From Mycolicibacterium thermoresistibile (lineage in GTDB: Bacteria; Actinomycetota; Actinomycetes; Mycobacteriales; Mycobacteriaceae): DNA of 64,000 nt. The stretch's first letter is position 1, and each line of letters begins with the position of its first letter. The translations under genes were made by a program, and so were the position numbers. Below are positions 34,675-42,887 of this stretch, piece after piece. Where the stretch lies: assembly GCF_900187065.1 (NCBI RefSeq), contig NZ_LT906483.1, forward strand, positions 1,736,001 to 1,800,000. Direction: 5' to 3'. The notes beneath the pieces were generated by a model. That model did no database searches and was not told where the DNA came from. It worked only from the letters and a program-made list of their open reading frames with translations.

Positions 34675-35912
34675 CCGTCAGTCACGAGACCTTCAGCCAC
34701 GAGACCTTCAGCTACGACCCGTTCGATCCGGACGTCATGGCCGACCCGCTGCCGTACTACCGGGTGCTGCGGGACCGCCATCCGGTGTACCACGTGGCGA
34801 AGTGGGACACCTACGCGCTGTCCCGGTTCGAGGACATCTGGCAGGTGCTCGAGGTCAACGACGGCACCTTCGTCGCCTCCGAGGGCACCCTGCCGCCGGC
34901 AACCACACTGGCCCGGCACAATTCCGGTCCGGTGCCGGATCCTCCGCTGCAGCCGCTGCCGTTCCACGCGGTGTTCGACGCGCCGCTCTACAACAGCGTC
35001 CGGCGGACCCACAGTGCACCGTTCCGGCCTCGGTCGGTGGCCGGGATGCGCGACCGGATCCGGGAACTGGCCACCGAACGGCTCGACGCGTTGCTGCCGC
35101 GCGGCACCTTCGACCTCACCCAGGAGTACGCCGGTGTGGTCGCCGCCGCCATGGTGTGCGATCTGCTCGGTGTGCCGACAAAGCTGGCGCCCGACGTGCT
35201 GGCCACGGTCAACGCCGGCAGCCTGCCGCAGCAGGACAAGGGTGTCGACACCGCCGCCGCCCGCCCGGGATACCTGGAATACCTCGTCCCGGTCGTGCAG
35301 CGCCGGCGCGCCGAGGACGCCGACGGGTCACTGCCGATCGTCGACGGGTTGATCCGCTACCGGTTGCCGGACGGCCGGGCGCTCGACGATGTCGAGGTCG
35401 CCACCCAGATGCTGTGCGTGTTCATCGGCGGCACCGAGACCGTCCCCAAGATCGTCGCCCACGGGCTGTGGGAACTGGCCGACCGGCCCGATCAACTGGC
35501 CGCGGTGCGCGCCGATCCGGACACCGCGGTTCCGCAGGCGCGCGAGGAGATGATCCGGTACTGCGCACCGGCACAATGGTTCGCCCGCACCCTGCGCAAG
35601 CCCTACACCCTGCACGGCGTCACCATGCGGCCGGGCCAACGGATCATCACCCTGCTCGCGTCGGCCAACCGCGACGAACGCGAATTCGACCGCCCCGACG
35701 AATTCCGCTGGAATCGGCCGATTCCGCGCACCCTGGCGTTCGGCCGGGGGCAACACTTCTGCCTCGGTTTCCACCTCGCCCGCCTGGAGATCGACGTCAT
35801 GGTCACCGAATGGCTGCGCCGGGTCCCGGAGTACCGGATCCGCGCCGAGGACGCCTACCGGCCGCCGTCGAGTTTCCAGTGGGGCTGGAGCGTCGTCCCG
35901 GTGGAGGTGTGA
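34671..35912 (+). CDS. Cytochrome P450 (second of two)
   Basis: A 413-residue soluble monooxygenase. The heme loop is FGRGQHFCLGFHLAR with ligand Cys364, the K-helix is REEMIRYCAPAQWF, and the I-helix is FIGGTETVPK, where the last residue of the usual acid-alcohol motif is Val. The N-terminus has a short internal duplication, SHETF-SHETF. ATG 34671 overlaps the preceding gene's stop. No ferredoxin gene is adjacent; the one at 29776 may serve it. It is clearly divergent from the first P450. Confidence 0.92.
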   Translation: MTVSHETFSHETFSYDPFDPDVMADPLPYYRVLRDRHPVYHVAKWDTYALSRFEDIWQVLEVNDGTFVASEGTLPPATTLARHNSGPVPDPPLQPLPFHAVFDAPLYNSVRRTHSAPFRPRSVAGMRDRIRELATERLDALLPRGTFDLTQEYAGVVAAAMVCDLLGVPTKLAPDVLATVNAGSLPQQDKGVDTAAARPGYLEYLVPVVQRRRAEDADGSLPIVDGLIRYRLPDGRALDDVEVATQMLCVFIGGTETVPKIVAHGLWELADRPDQLAAVRADPDTAVPQAREEMIRYCAPAQWFARTLRKPYTLHGVTMRPGQRIITLLASANRDEREFDRPDEFRWNRPIPRTLAFGRGQHFCLGFHLARLEIDVMVTEWLRRVPEYRIRAEDAYRPPSSFQWGWSVVPVEV

Positions 35913-35913
35913 C

Positions 35914-36882
35914 ATGTGGGCCTATCGCCTCACCGCGCCGTACCGTTTCGACCGGATCGAGGTGCCCGAACCGGATCCGGACGGGCTGCGCGACGGTCAG
36001 GTGCTGTTGCGGTTCCTCGCCGCCGGGGTGTGCGGCAGCGATCTGCCCGGATTCCGCGGCACCCAGGGCCGGCTCCCGGGTGACACCGGTGTGAGCACCT
36101 GTGAGATACCCGGTTTCCCGATCCACGAGATCGCCGGGGAGGTCATCGCCAGCCGGCACCCGCAGCACCATCCCGGCGACCGCGTGGTCGGGTGGGCGTC
36201 GGGTTTCGACGGGCTGCAGGCCCGGGTGACGGCCGACGGGGACGGGCTGGCCCGCTACGACGCCGCGCTGGAACCGCGCCACGCGGTCGCGTTGCAACCG
36301 CTGGCCTGTGTGCTCTACGCCGTCGAACAACTCGGGGATCTGACCGGCCGGCGGGTCGCGGTCATCGGGCAGGGGTCGATCGGGCTGCTGTTCTCCTACG
36401 TCGCCAAGGCCGCCGGCGCCGCCCACGTCACCGGGGTGGACCCGGTGGACCGCGAACTCGTCGGCAAGGAGTTCGGCGTCGACACCGTGGTGCGCGCCAC
36501 CAGCGACAGGTGGATACGCCACCTCGGCGCCGACGACCGTGCCGACGTCGTGATCGAGGCTGTCGGCCATCAGGTCGCCACCCTCAACCACGCGATCGAG
36601 GCGACCGCGTTCGGCGGCACGGTGTTCTACTTCGGGGTGCCCGACGACGACAGCTACCCGATCAACATGCGGGCGATGCTGCGCAACAACCTCACCCTGA
36701 AATCCGGTGTCACCCTGGACCGCCGGCGGATGCTGGCCCGCGCCGACGCCTTCGCCCGCGAGCATTCCGATCTGCTCACCCGGTATCTGACCCACACCTT
36801 CGGGGCCGACGAGGCGCAGGCCGCGTTCGAACTGGCCTGCCGTCCGGCGCCGGAGCGCATCAAGATCGCGATCGTCGGGTGA
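35914..36882 (+). CDS. Zinc-type medium-chain alcohol dehydrogenase
   Basis: NAD(P)-dependent oxidation of an alcohol to a ketone or aldehyde. The 322-residue product has catalytic-zinc candidates Cys40 (AAGVCGSD), His71-Glu72 (GFPIHEIAGEV) and Cys132 (QPLACVLYAVE). The nucleotide-binding motif is VIGQGSIGLLF (Gly152, Gly154, Gly157) with Asp at the end of the next strand (VTGVDP), favouring NAD. The four-cysteine structural zinc lobe is absent, as in threonine-dehydrogenase-like subgroups. It begins one base after the P450 stop. Confidence 0.87.
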   Translation: MWAYRLTAPYRFDRIEVPEPDPDGLRDGQVLLRFLAAGVCGSDLPGFRGTQGRLPGDTGVSTCEIPGFPIHEIAGEVIASRHPQHHPGDRVVGWASGFDGLQARVTADGDGLARYDAALEPRHAVALQPLACVLYAVEQLGDLTGRRVAVIGQGSIGLLFSYVAKAAGAAHVTGVDPVDRELVGKEFGVDTVVRATSDRWIRHLGADDRADVVIEAVGHQVATLNHAIEATAFGGTVFYFGVPDDDSYPINMRAMLRNNLTLKSGVTLDRRRMLARADAFAREHSDLLTRYLTHTFGADEAQAAFELACRPAPERIKIAIVG

Positions 36883-36886
36883 TCCG

Positions 36887-37693
36887 ATGACAGCCGGCCG
36901 ATTCCATCAGGCGCTGACCGCCAAACCGCAGCTGTGGGGCGGGTGGATCACCGGGCCCACCGCGCTCGGCCCGGAGGAGTTCGCCCGCGCCGGTTACGAC
37001 TACATCGGTTTCGACACCCAACACGGCTACCTCGACGACGCCGATGTGGCCACGCTGCTGCGCCGGTTGCAGCAGGTGCCGATCGCGACCGCGGTGCGGC
37101 TGCCGTCGGCGGCGCCCGCACCGATCGGACGGGTCCTCGACGCCGGCGCCGACGCGGTGATCATCGCGATGGTCGAGACCGCACAACAGGCCGCCGAGGC
37201 GGTGGCCGCCACCCGGTATCCGCCGTCGGGGGTGCGTAGTTTCGGTCCGCTGCGATCCGACCTCGGCCACGATCCGACGGTCCTGCAGGACCGGGTGGCG
37301 GTCTTCGCGATGGTGGAGACCATCCGCGGGGTGCGGAACATCGCCGAGATCTGCGCCGTGCCCGGGCTTTCCGGCATCTACGTCGGTCCCGCCGATCTGT
37401 CGCTGTCGATGGGCCACGGACCCGGCGGCGCCGGGCGGGTGACCGAGGTGGACGACACGATCGACCGGATCCAGCAGGCCGCCGCGTCGGCGGGTCTGGT
37501 CACCGGAATCCACGCCGGCGACGGTGCCGCTGGGCGCGCCATGGCCGCACGCGGTTTCCGGGTCATCACGCTGGCCTCCGAAGGGCAGGCGTTACGCCGC
37601 GGCGCCGCAGCGCATCTGGCGGAGGCGACCGCGCCCCGCGACGACCTGCCGGAGACCTCGACGACACCGGGTTCATCGGGGAGGTACCACTGA
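36887..37693 (+). CDS. HpcH/HpaI (class II, metal-dependent) aldolase
   Basis: Predicted to cleave a 2-keto acid carrying a 4-hydroxy group to pyruvate plus an aldehyde. The 268-residue product has FDTQHGYLD with catalytic His46 (family pattern D-x-E/Q-H-G), YPPSGVRSFGPLR, the metal-ligand Glu in AMVETIRGVRNI and the Asp in YVGPADLSLSMG. The C-terminal tail is extended and low in complexity. It starts 4 nt after the dehydrogenase stop. The final codon and stop lie in the overlap used by the next gene's probable CTG start. Confidence 0.88.
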   Translation: MTAGRFHQALTAKPQLWGGWITGPTALGPEEFARAGYDYIGFDTQHGYLDDADVATLLRRLQQVPIATAVRLPSAAPAPIGRVLDAGADAVIIAMVETAQQAAEAVAATRYPPSGVRSFGPLRSDLGHDPTVLQDRVAVFAMVETIRGVRNIAEICAVPGLSGIYVGPADLSLSMGHGPGGAGRVTEVDDTIDRIQQAAASAGLVTGIHAGDGAAGRAMAARGFRVITLASEGQALRRGAAAHLAEATAPRDDLPETSTTPGSSGRYH

Positions 37694-38424
37694 ACACCAC
37701 CGAACGCGTCGCGCTGGTGACCGGCGCCGCCCGCGGGCAGGGCTCCGCCATCGTGCGCCGGCTGTTGCAGGACGGATACCGGGTCGCCGCCTGCGATGTG
37801 CTCGTCGACGAACTGCACGGGTCGGTGGCGGACCTCGACGGCGATACGGTGCTGCCCCTCGCGCTGGACGTCACCTCCGCACCGCAATGGGCCGACGCCG
37901 TCGCCGCCACCGTCGGGAGATTCGGCGCCCTGAGCGCCCTGATCAACAACGCCGGGGTGCTGCACCGCGCCGCGCTCCCCGACGAGACCGCGGAGGGGTT
38001 CGAACGCAGTTGGCGGGTCAACTGTCTCGGTCCGTTCCTGGGAATCCGGGCCGCCCTCGACCCGTTGCGGCACGCCCACAACGCATCGGTGGTCAACACC
38101 TGCAGCACCGGCGCCCTGCGCGCGTTCCCCAACCACGCGGCCTACGGATCATCGAAATGGGCGCTGCGGGGGCTGACCCAGATCGCCGCCGCCGAACTCG
38201 CCGCGGCCGGGATCCGGGTCAACGCCGTACTGCCGGGACCGGTGGCCACCCCGATGCTCGACGACGCCACCCAGCGGCGGCTGGCGGCCACCATGGCCGC
38301 CGGCCGGCTGGGCCGGCCCACCGAGGTCGCCGACGCGGTCGCCTTCCTCGTCTCCGAACAGGCCTCGTTCATCACCGGCTCGGAACTCGTCGTCGACGGC
38401 GGCCAGAGCCTGACGATCGGATAA
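37690..38424 (+). CDS. Short-chain dehydrogenase/reductase with probable CTG start
   Basis: NAD(P)-dependent oxidoreductase of the classical SDR type. The 244-residue product has TGAARGQG (11-18) for the nucleotide, NNAG (86-89), and Tyr152-x3-Lys156 (YGSSK). The frame has no ATG, GTG or TTG before 37717, and a start there would remove the first beta strand (ERVALV). A CTG at 37690 has GGGGAGG 5 nt upstream and overlaps the aldolase stop as CTGA. I therefore place the start at CTG. The C-terminal GSELVVDGGQSL is typical of the family. Confidence 0.82.
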   Translation: MNTTERVALVTGAARGQGSAIVRRLLQDGYRVAACDVLVDELHGSVADLDGDTVLPLALDVTSAPQWADAVAATVGRFGALSALINNAGVLHRAALPDETAEGFERSWRVNCLGPFLGIRAALDPLRHAHNASVVNTCSTGALRAFPNHAAYGSSKWALRGLTQIAAAELAAAGIRVNAVLPGPVATPMLDDATQRRLAATMAAGRLGRPTEVADAVAFLVSEQASFITGSELVVDGGQSLTIG

Positions 38425-38437
38425 CGCGGGAGCGAAT

Positions 38438-39946
38438 ATGGCCAGGAACCTCTCGGTCGGCATCATCGGCGCCGGCCCCGGCGGCATCGCACTGGGAATC
38501 TTCCTGCGACGAGCGGGATTCACCGACTTCACCATCTTCGACCGGGAGGACGGCGTCGGCGGCACCTGGCGGATCAACACCTATCCCGGCCTGGCCTGTG
38601 ATGTGAAGTCCCATCTGTACTCCTACTCCTTCGAACTGAACTCCGAGTGGACCCGGCTGTGGCCGGCGCAGCCGGAGATCCTGCGGTACTTCGAGCGGTG
38701 CGCGCAGCGGCACCGGCTCGGCCCGCATCTGCGGCTCAACACCGAGATCACCTCGGCGCGGTGGAATCCGACCAGCCGGCAGTGGATGTTGACCACCGGC
38801 GCCGGGGAGCAACACAACTTCGACGTCGTGGTGTCGGCGGTGGGCATGTTCACCCGGCCGGTCATGCCGGATCTGGTCGAGGAGGAACCGTTCACCGGAA
38901 CCCTGATGCACTCGGCCCGCTGGGACCACGGCATCGACCTGCACGGCAAACGCATCGCGGTGCTGGGCACCGGATCCACCGCATCGCAACTGATCCCGGA
39001 ACTGGCCAAGATCGCCGACAGGGTGTACTCGGTGCAGCGGTCGCCGACCTGGATCCTGCCCAAACCGGACCGGCCGTACTCCGACCGCGAGCGGTGGGTC
39101 TTCCGCCATGTGCCGTTCGCGAAGCGGATCTACCGCACCCGGTTGTGGTTGCGCAGCGAGGCCAACATCTCGGTGATCGAGGACGGTAGCGAGAAGACCG
39201 AGGAATTCAAGGCCATCGCGCTGAAGATGCTGGAAGCCACCGTTCCCGACGAGGAGATGCGCCGCAGACTCACCCCGGACCATCCGCTGGGATGTAAGCG
39301 GCTGGTGTTCTCCTCGGACTATCTGGCCGCGCTGATGCGTCCCAACGTCGAGGTGGTGTCCAGCCCGGCGCGCGCACTGCGGGGAGACACCCTGATCACC
39401 GAGGACGGCACCGAACGGCGGGTCGACGTGGTGGTGTGCGCGACCGGATACGCCGCCGCGGACTATCTCGGCCAGATCGAGGTGGTCGGGGAGCGGCAGC
39501 GGTCCCTGCGCGAGGTGTGGCGCGACGGCGCCTACGCCTACCTGGGGATGACCGTGCCCGGATTCCCGAACTTCTTCATGCTCTACGGTCCGAACACCAA
39601 CGTCGGTTCCAACAGCGTCCTCTTCATCCTCGAGGCGCAGGCCCGCTACGTCGTGAAGGCCCTCAAACGGCTGCGCCGCCGGGACACCTCCTACATCGCG
39701 GTCCGCCCGGACACCGCCGCCGCGTTTCTCGCCAAGGTCGATCAGTGGATGCAGGGCAAGGTGTGGTCGACCCAGTGCAACAACTACTTCCGCGCACCCA
39801 ACGGCCGGGTCGTCACCCAGTGGCCACGCAGCGCACGTGCGTTCTGGGCGATGACCCGCCGATTCCGGTCCGCCGACTACCTGTTCGAGCCGGCCCCCGA
39901 CATGTCGGAGGTGTCCGCGGACGCCCGACCGGTGGCCAGCCGGTGA
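38438..39946 (+). CDS. Baeyer-Villiger-type flavin monooxygenase
   Basis: FAD/NADPH monooxygenase predicted to convert a ketone to an ester or lactone. The 502-residue product has FAD motif GAGPGG (11-16), GGTWRINTYPGLACDVKS, the NADPH motif GTGSTA (177-182) and the type I fingerprint F-x-G-x3-H-x3-W-D at 152-163 (FTGTLMHSARWD). It starts at ATG 38438, 13 nt after the SDR stop, and ends in a GTGA overlap with the esterase gene. The neighbouring esterase and lactonase fit the hydrolysis of its product. Confidence 0.9.
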   Translation: MARNLSVGIIGAGPGGIALGIFLRRAGFTDFTIFDREDGVGGTWRINTYPGLACDVKSHLYSYSFELNSEWTRLWPAQPEILRYFERCAQRHRLGPHLRLNTEITSARWNPTSRQWMLTTGAGEQHNFDVVVSAVGMFTRPVMPDLVEEEPFTGTLMHSARWDHGIDLHGKRIAVLGTGSTASQLIPELAKIADRVYSVQRSPTWILPKPDRPYSDRERWVFRHVPFAKRIYRTRLWLRSEANISVIEDGSEKTEEFKAIALKMLEATVPDEEMRRRLTPDHPLGCKRLVFSSDYLAALMRPNVEVVSSPARALRGDTLITEDGTERRVDVVVCATGYAAADYLGQIEVVGERQRSLREVWRDGAYAYLGMTVPGFPNFFMLYGPNTNVGSNSVLFILEAQARYVVKALKRLRRRDTSYIAVRPDTAAAFLAKVDQWMQGKVWSTQCNNYFRAPNGRVVTQWPRSARAFWAMTRRFRSADYLFEPAPDMSEVSADARPVASR

Positions 39947-40902
39947 ACCCGCCCGAAGCGGGGCAGCGGCTGGCTCCCGAGCTGCGCCACCTGTGGGGCA
40001 CCCGCACCGACCTGACGGCGGATCTGCTGCCCACGGTGCGCGCGGTTCTCGACGACCGCCGCCGGGCCACCGCGGCAGCCGTGGACACCGGCGGCGTGCA
40101 CATCGACGACCGCGAAATCCATTGCGGCACCGGACCGATCGAAATCCGGATCTACCGCGGACGCCGCGGGGTGGCACCGGCGGTGCTGTACTGCCACGCC
40201 GGGGCCTTCGTGCTGGGCAACCTCGACACCGATCACCGTCAGTGTGTGGAACTCGCCCGGCGCGCCGAATGCACGGTGGTGTCGGTGGACTACCGGCTGG
40301 CGCCCGAGCACCCGTGGCCGGCCGCCGTCGACGATGCCACCGCGGTGCTGAGCTGGCTGGCCGGCAACGCCACCGCCCTCGACGTCGATCCGGCGCGGTT
40401 GGCGGTGGCGGGCAGCAGTGCCGGTGGTGCATTGGCCGCCGGGCTGGCCCAGCGGTCCGGCCGGAACGGTCTGCCGCAGCTGGTGTTTCAGCTGTTGCAC
40501 CAGCCGGCTCTGGACGATCGGGTCACCCCGTCGAAGGCGGAGTTCTGCACCACCCCGGGTTTCGACGGTCCGGCGTGCGACCAGATGTGGCGGCATTACC
40601 TGGCCGGCGCCGCGCCGACCGCGGCCGCGGCGCCCGGCCGTGCCGACGACCTGACCGGCGCGCCACCGGCTTTCATCAGTTGCTCGGAGCTGGACCCGCT
40701 GCGCGACGAGGCGCTCGACTATGCGGCGCGGCTGCTGCGCTGCGGTGTGCCCACCGAGCTGCATCTGTTTCCCGGCACCTGCCACGGCTTCGATTCGCTT
40801 CTGCCAGAATGGGAGCTCAGCCGGCAGCTGTTCGCACTGCAGGCCGCGGCGGTGCGCCGGGCGTTCACCACCGCCGAGTACCCGGCCGGTCAGGTCAACT
40901 GA
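39943..40902 (+). CDS. Hormone-sensitive-lipase-type alpha/beta hydrolase
   Basis: Cytosolic esterase, 319 residues. The oxyanion motif is HAGAFVLG (HGG variant at 85-87), the nucleophile is Ser159 in GSSAGG, and Asp251 (ELDPLRDEA) and His281 (TCHGFD) complete the triad; VDYRLAPEHPWPAA is diagnostic of the HSL family. GTG 39943 overlaps the monooxygenase stop. It is the last gene of the operon, and its 3' end overlaps the convergent DUF427 gene by 8 bp. It probably hydrolyses the ester made by the Baeyer-Villiger enzyme. Confidence 0.9.
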   Translation: MNPPEAGQRLAPELRHLWGTRTDLTADLLPTVRAVLDDRRRATAAAVDTGGVHIDDREIHCGTGPIEIRIYRGRRGVAPAVLYCHAGAFVLGNLDTDHRQCVELARRAECTVVSVDYRLAPEHPWPAAVDDATAVLSWLAGNATALDVDPARLAVAGSSAGGALAAGLAQRSGRNGLPQLVFQLLHQPALDDRVTPSKAEFCTTPGFDGPACDQMWRHYLAGAAPTAAAAPGRADDLTGAPPAFISCSELDPLRDEALDYAARLLRCGVPTELHLFPGTCHGFDSLLPEWELSRQLFALQAAAVRRAFTTAEYPAGQVN

Positions 40903-41575
40903 GGCCCGGCAGTTCGGCGGTCATCTGCACCCGGGTGTCGTCGAAACTGAGATACCCCTTGATCGGCAGGCTCTCCGGCCGCGGATCCTCATAGCTCCAC
41001 GCCACATCCTCGACCACGGTGTCGCCGATGACCGCGGCCCAGTACGTCGCATGACCCTTGTAGTTGCAGTACGACGAGGTGTCGGTCCGGCGCAGCAGGT
41101 CGGTGCGGACCAGTTCGGGCGCGACGTACAGGCGCGGGGCCAGGGACGTCTCGAACACGATCACGGTCTCGGTGGTGTCGACCAGCACGGTGCCCTCGAC
41201 GGCCACCCGCAGCGCGCGTCGGGTCGGGTGGCAGTCCACCCGGTGGTACGGGTTGGGCGGGTAGTGCACCAACCGCCGTCCCTCCTCGACCCACGCCTCG
41301 ACCGCATCCCACGGCACCTGGACGTATCCCGGGGCCGCGGGTTCGGGCCGTTGCGGCAGATCGCCCACCACGTCCGCCGGGAAGGCGTACGACAGCGGGC
41401 GGTCGCGGCGGTGCACCAGCAGCGCCCGCTCGGTGTCGATCACCGCGCGGCCGTCCCGGACGCCCTGGATGCGGCGCGGATGCGGTTCGACGAAGACCAC
41501 CTCGTCAGGGATCGGCGGGGTGAACCAGCCGGCGGGATCCGCGCCGAGCGGACCGTGTCCGGCGGTCAGGCTCAC
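40895..41575 (-). CDS. DUF427 family protein, two domains
   Basis: A 226-residue protein of unknown function. Two DUF427-like units are visible: RVDCHPTRRALRVAVEGTVLVDTTETVIVFETSLAPRLY and the SSYCNYKGHATYWAAV block with VAWSYEDP, a signature of the family; an N-terminal copy begins FVEPHPRRIQGVRDGRAVIDTERALL. I place the start at GTG 41575 (VSLTAGHG), with GGAG 7 nt upstream; the frame is open to GTG 41665. A perfect inverted repeat lies upstream at 41670-41695. Confidence 0.8.
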   Translation of the reverse strand: MSLTAGHGPLGADPAGWFTPPIPDEVVFVEPHPRRIQGVRDGRAVIDTERALLVHRRDRPLSYAFPADVVGDLPQRPEPAAPGYVQVPWDAVEAWVEEGRRLVHYPPNPYHRVDCHPTRRALRVAVEGTVLVDTTETVIVFETSLAPRLYVAPELVRTDLLRRTDTSSYCNYKGHATYWAAVIGDTVVEDVAWSYEDPRPESLPIKGYLSFDDTRVQMTAELPGLS

Positions 41576-41669
41576 GACGGTGCTCCGGTGGCGGTCGTCC
41601 CGGCCGGGGATGCGGGGTTGAGCATCGGGTTGCCGTCCTTCCGTGAGGCCTGCGGATCTCGACACCTAC

Positions 41670-41695
41670 GTTACAGTCCCGGCGGCAAATGTAAC
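41670..41695. promoter_or_regulatory. Perfect inverted repeat, operator-like site F
   Basis: GTTACA (41670-41675), 14 nt, TGTAAC (41690-41695): perfect 6-bp arms. The 14-nt spacer is the same as in sites A to E, where the arms are TTTACA and TGTCAC, so it may be a symmetric member of the same operator class. It is upstream of the DUF427 gene. Confidence 0.5.
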
Positions 41696-41745
41696 GGGAA
41701 TGCACAGCCGGACCCGCCGCGGGCGGGCGAAAACCGCACCGGGCC

Positions 41746-41774
41746 TTTGCAGATCGAGGCAAAAATGTCACGCT
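41746..41774. promoter_or_regulatory. Operator-like site E, divergent copy
   Basis: TTTGCA (41746-41751), 14 nt, TGTCAC (41766-41771), extended to ATGTCACGCT. It differs from sites A to C in one base of the left arm and one base just before the right arm. It lies 80 bp before the hypothetical gene at 41855. Confidence 0.45.
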
Positions 41775-41854
41775 GTGATGTGAGTCGCGCCATAGCGATC
41801 GCGGCGGCACGTGATGATCCGCTCACGTGCCCGAGGACCCGAATGGAGCTGCAT

Positions 41855-42424
41855 ATGGCGACCCCGTCCCTGCGTGCCGATGACGTGCCTCAACGGGTGC
41901 TGCCGGACCCGCAGTCGATCCCGGCCGGGCGGGCGTTGAAGTACCGCCTCGACGTCCTGGCGATCGATTCCGCGGAGGTCGCCGGGACCATCGGCGGCTG
42001 GGTGTTCGACCGGGCGATGGCCGGCTGGGAGGTCAACGTCCTACTCGCCGAACCCGATTGCGGTCAACCGCTGCGCATCCTGGGGGCCCGGGCCGGTGTG
42101 CTGGCGGGCGGGGCGGATGCGGTGTTCGCCGAAGCGGCGGCCGGGTTGGCGGTCTCGGCGGCCCTGATGGCCGCGCATCCGCATCTGGTCGACGACGTGC
42201 GCCGGACCACCCGGGCCGGTCGCACCGAGGTCGTCGTATGGGGCGGCGCCGAGTTGGCCGGCCCCGTCGACCGGGTGCACTACCGGCCGAGCGCGGCGGC
42301 CCGGGTCTTCAAACGTCACGCCCTGACCGCCGCCGGGCGGCCGGACGCCGTGATCGGCGATGTGGAAGACATGTTCCGGGGCGGCCACCGGCCGGTGGAC
42401 TCCGATCTTCTCCCGGTCGATTAG
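41855..42424 (+). CDS. Hypothetical protein
   Basis: A 189-residue soluble protein that I do not recognise. It is moderately rich in Ala, Gly and Val with no signal peptide or membrane segment. Alternating hydrophobic strands and helices (WEVNVLLAEPDCGQPLRILG, EVVVWGGAELAGPVDRVHY) suggest an alpha/beta fold. ATG 41855 is chosen with GGAG 6 nt upstream; ATG 41843 is also possible. It follows operator-like site E, which may tie it to the island regulon. Confidence 0.65.
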   Translation: MATPSLRADDVPQRVLPDPQSIPAGRALKYRLDVLAIDSAEVAGTIGGWVFDRAMAGWEVNVLLAEPDCGQPLRILGARAGVLAGGADAVFAEAAAGLAVSAALMAAHPHLVDDVRRTTRAGRTEVVVWGGAELAGPVDRVHYRPSAAARVFKRHALTAAGRPDAVIGDVEDMFRGGHRPVDSDLLPVD

Positions 42425-42494
42425 CGGCCACCGAAGGCGAACCCGGACCGGCCGGACGGCGGATCGGCCTACCGGCCGGCCGACGCGGGCCGGA

Positions 42495-42749
42495 TCAGCG
42501 CAGCAGGCCGCGGCGACGCAGCCACCAGTCGCGGCCCACGAACAGCAGCACCAGCGCGGCGAAGCCGATCAGGTAGAGGTCCTCGACCCGGCCGTTGTGG
42601 TTGCCGTGCAACATCGCCAGCAGGAAGAGCGCGGCGAGCACCCCGCCGAACTGCAGCGCACGCGGGTTCTGCTTGGACCAGCCCCACTCCGCGGACGGCA
42701 CTTCCTCGACGTCCACGTCGTTGCGTCGTTCGACCTCGGTTGTCGCCAC
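42495..42749 (-). CDS. DUF2631 small membrane protein (Rv2876 type)
   Basis: An 84-residue protein with an acidic, Trp-containing N-terminus ([22 protein letters not shown]) and two transmembrane segments (about 35-48 and 59-72), ending in basic residues ([10 protein letters not shown]). It matches the mycobacterial DUF2631 family, found near the dxr-rip1 region. GTG 42749 has GAGGAGAAG upstream. Function unknown. It is divergent from dxr, with a perfect 8-bp inverted repeat between them. Confidence 0.85.
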   Translation of the reverse strand: MATTEVERRNDVDVEEVPSAEWGWSKQNPRALQFGGVLAALFLLAMLHGNHNGRVEDLYLIGFAALVLLFVGRDWWLRRRGLLR

Positions 42750-42793
42750 AGCTTCTCCTCACAATGAGTCCCGGCAGCTGGCCTCATTCTGGC

Positions 42794-42812
42794 ATACGAC
42801 ACCTTGTCGTAT
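42794..42812. promoter_or_regulatory. Perfect inverted repeat between DUF2631 gene and dxr
   Basis: ATACGACA-CCT-TGTCGTAT: 8-bp arms with a 3-nt spacer. It lies 44 bp upstream of the DUF2631 gene and 75 bp upstream of dxr. The size and symmetry are those of a dimeric-regulator operator. The regulator is unknown. Confidence 0.5.
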
Positions 42813-42887
42813 CCGTCCGGTCCACGCCGCCGACCCGCCGGCCGCACGCCCCGGCGCGGGCCGGGCGGCACGCGGCACAATGGTGCG

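Noticed and set aside
34671..35912. Second P450 as inactive because of its I-helix GGTETV
   Set aside because: The acid and threonine (Glu-Thr) are retained and the heme cysteine loop is intact; only the last residue of the motif differs.
37717..38424. Start of the short-chain dehydrogenase at GTG 37717
   Set aside because: It would begin inside the TGxxxGxG motif and remove the first beta strand. CTG 37690 has a strong ribosome binding site.
40721..41854. Long plus-strand frame before the hypothetical gene at 41855
   Set aside because: It is antisense to the DUF427 gene and crosses two operator-like sites. It is a GC-rich shadow frame.
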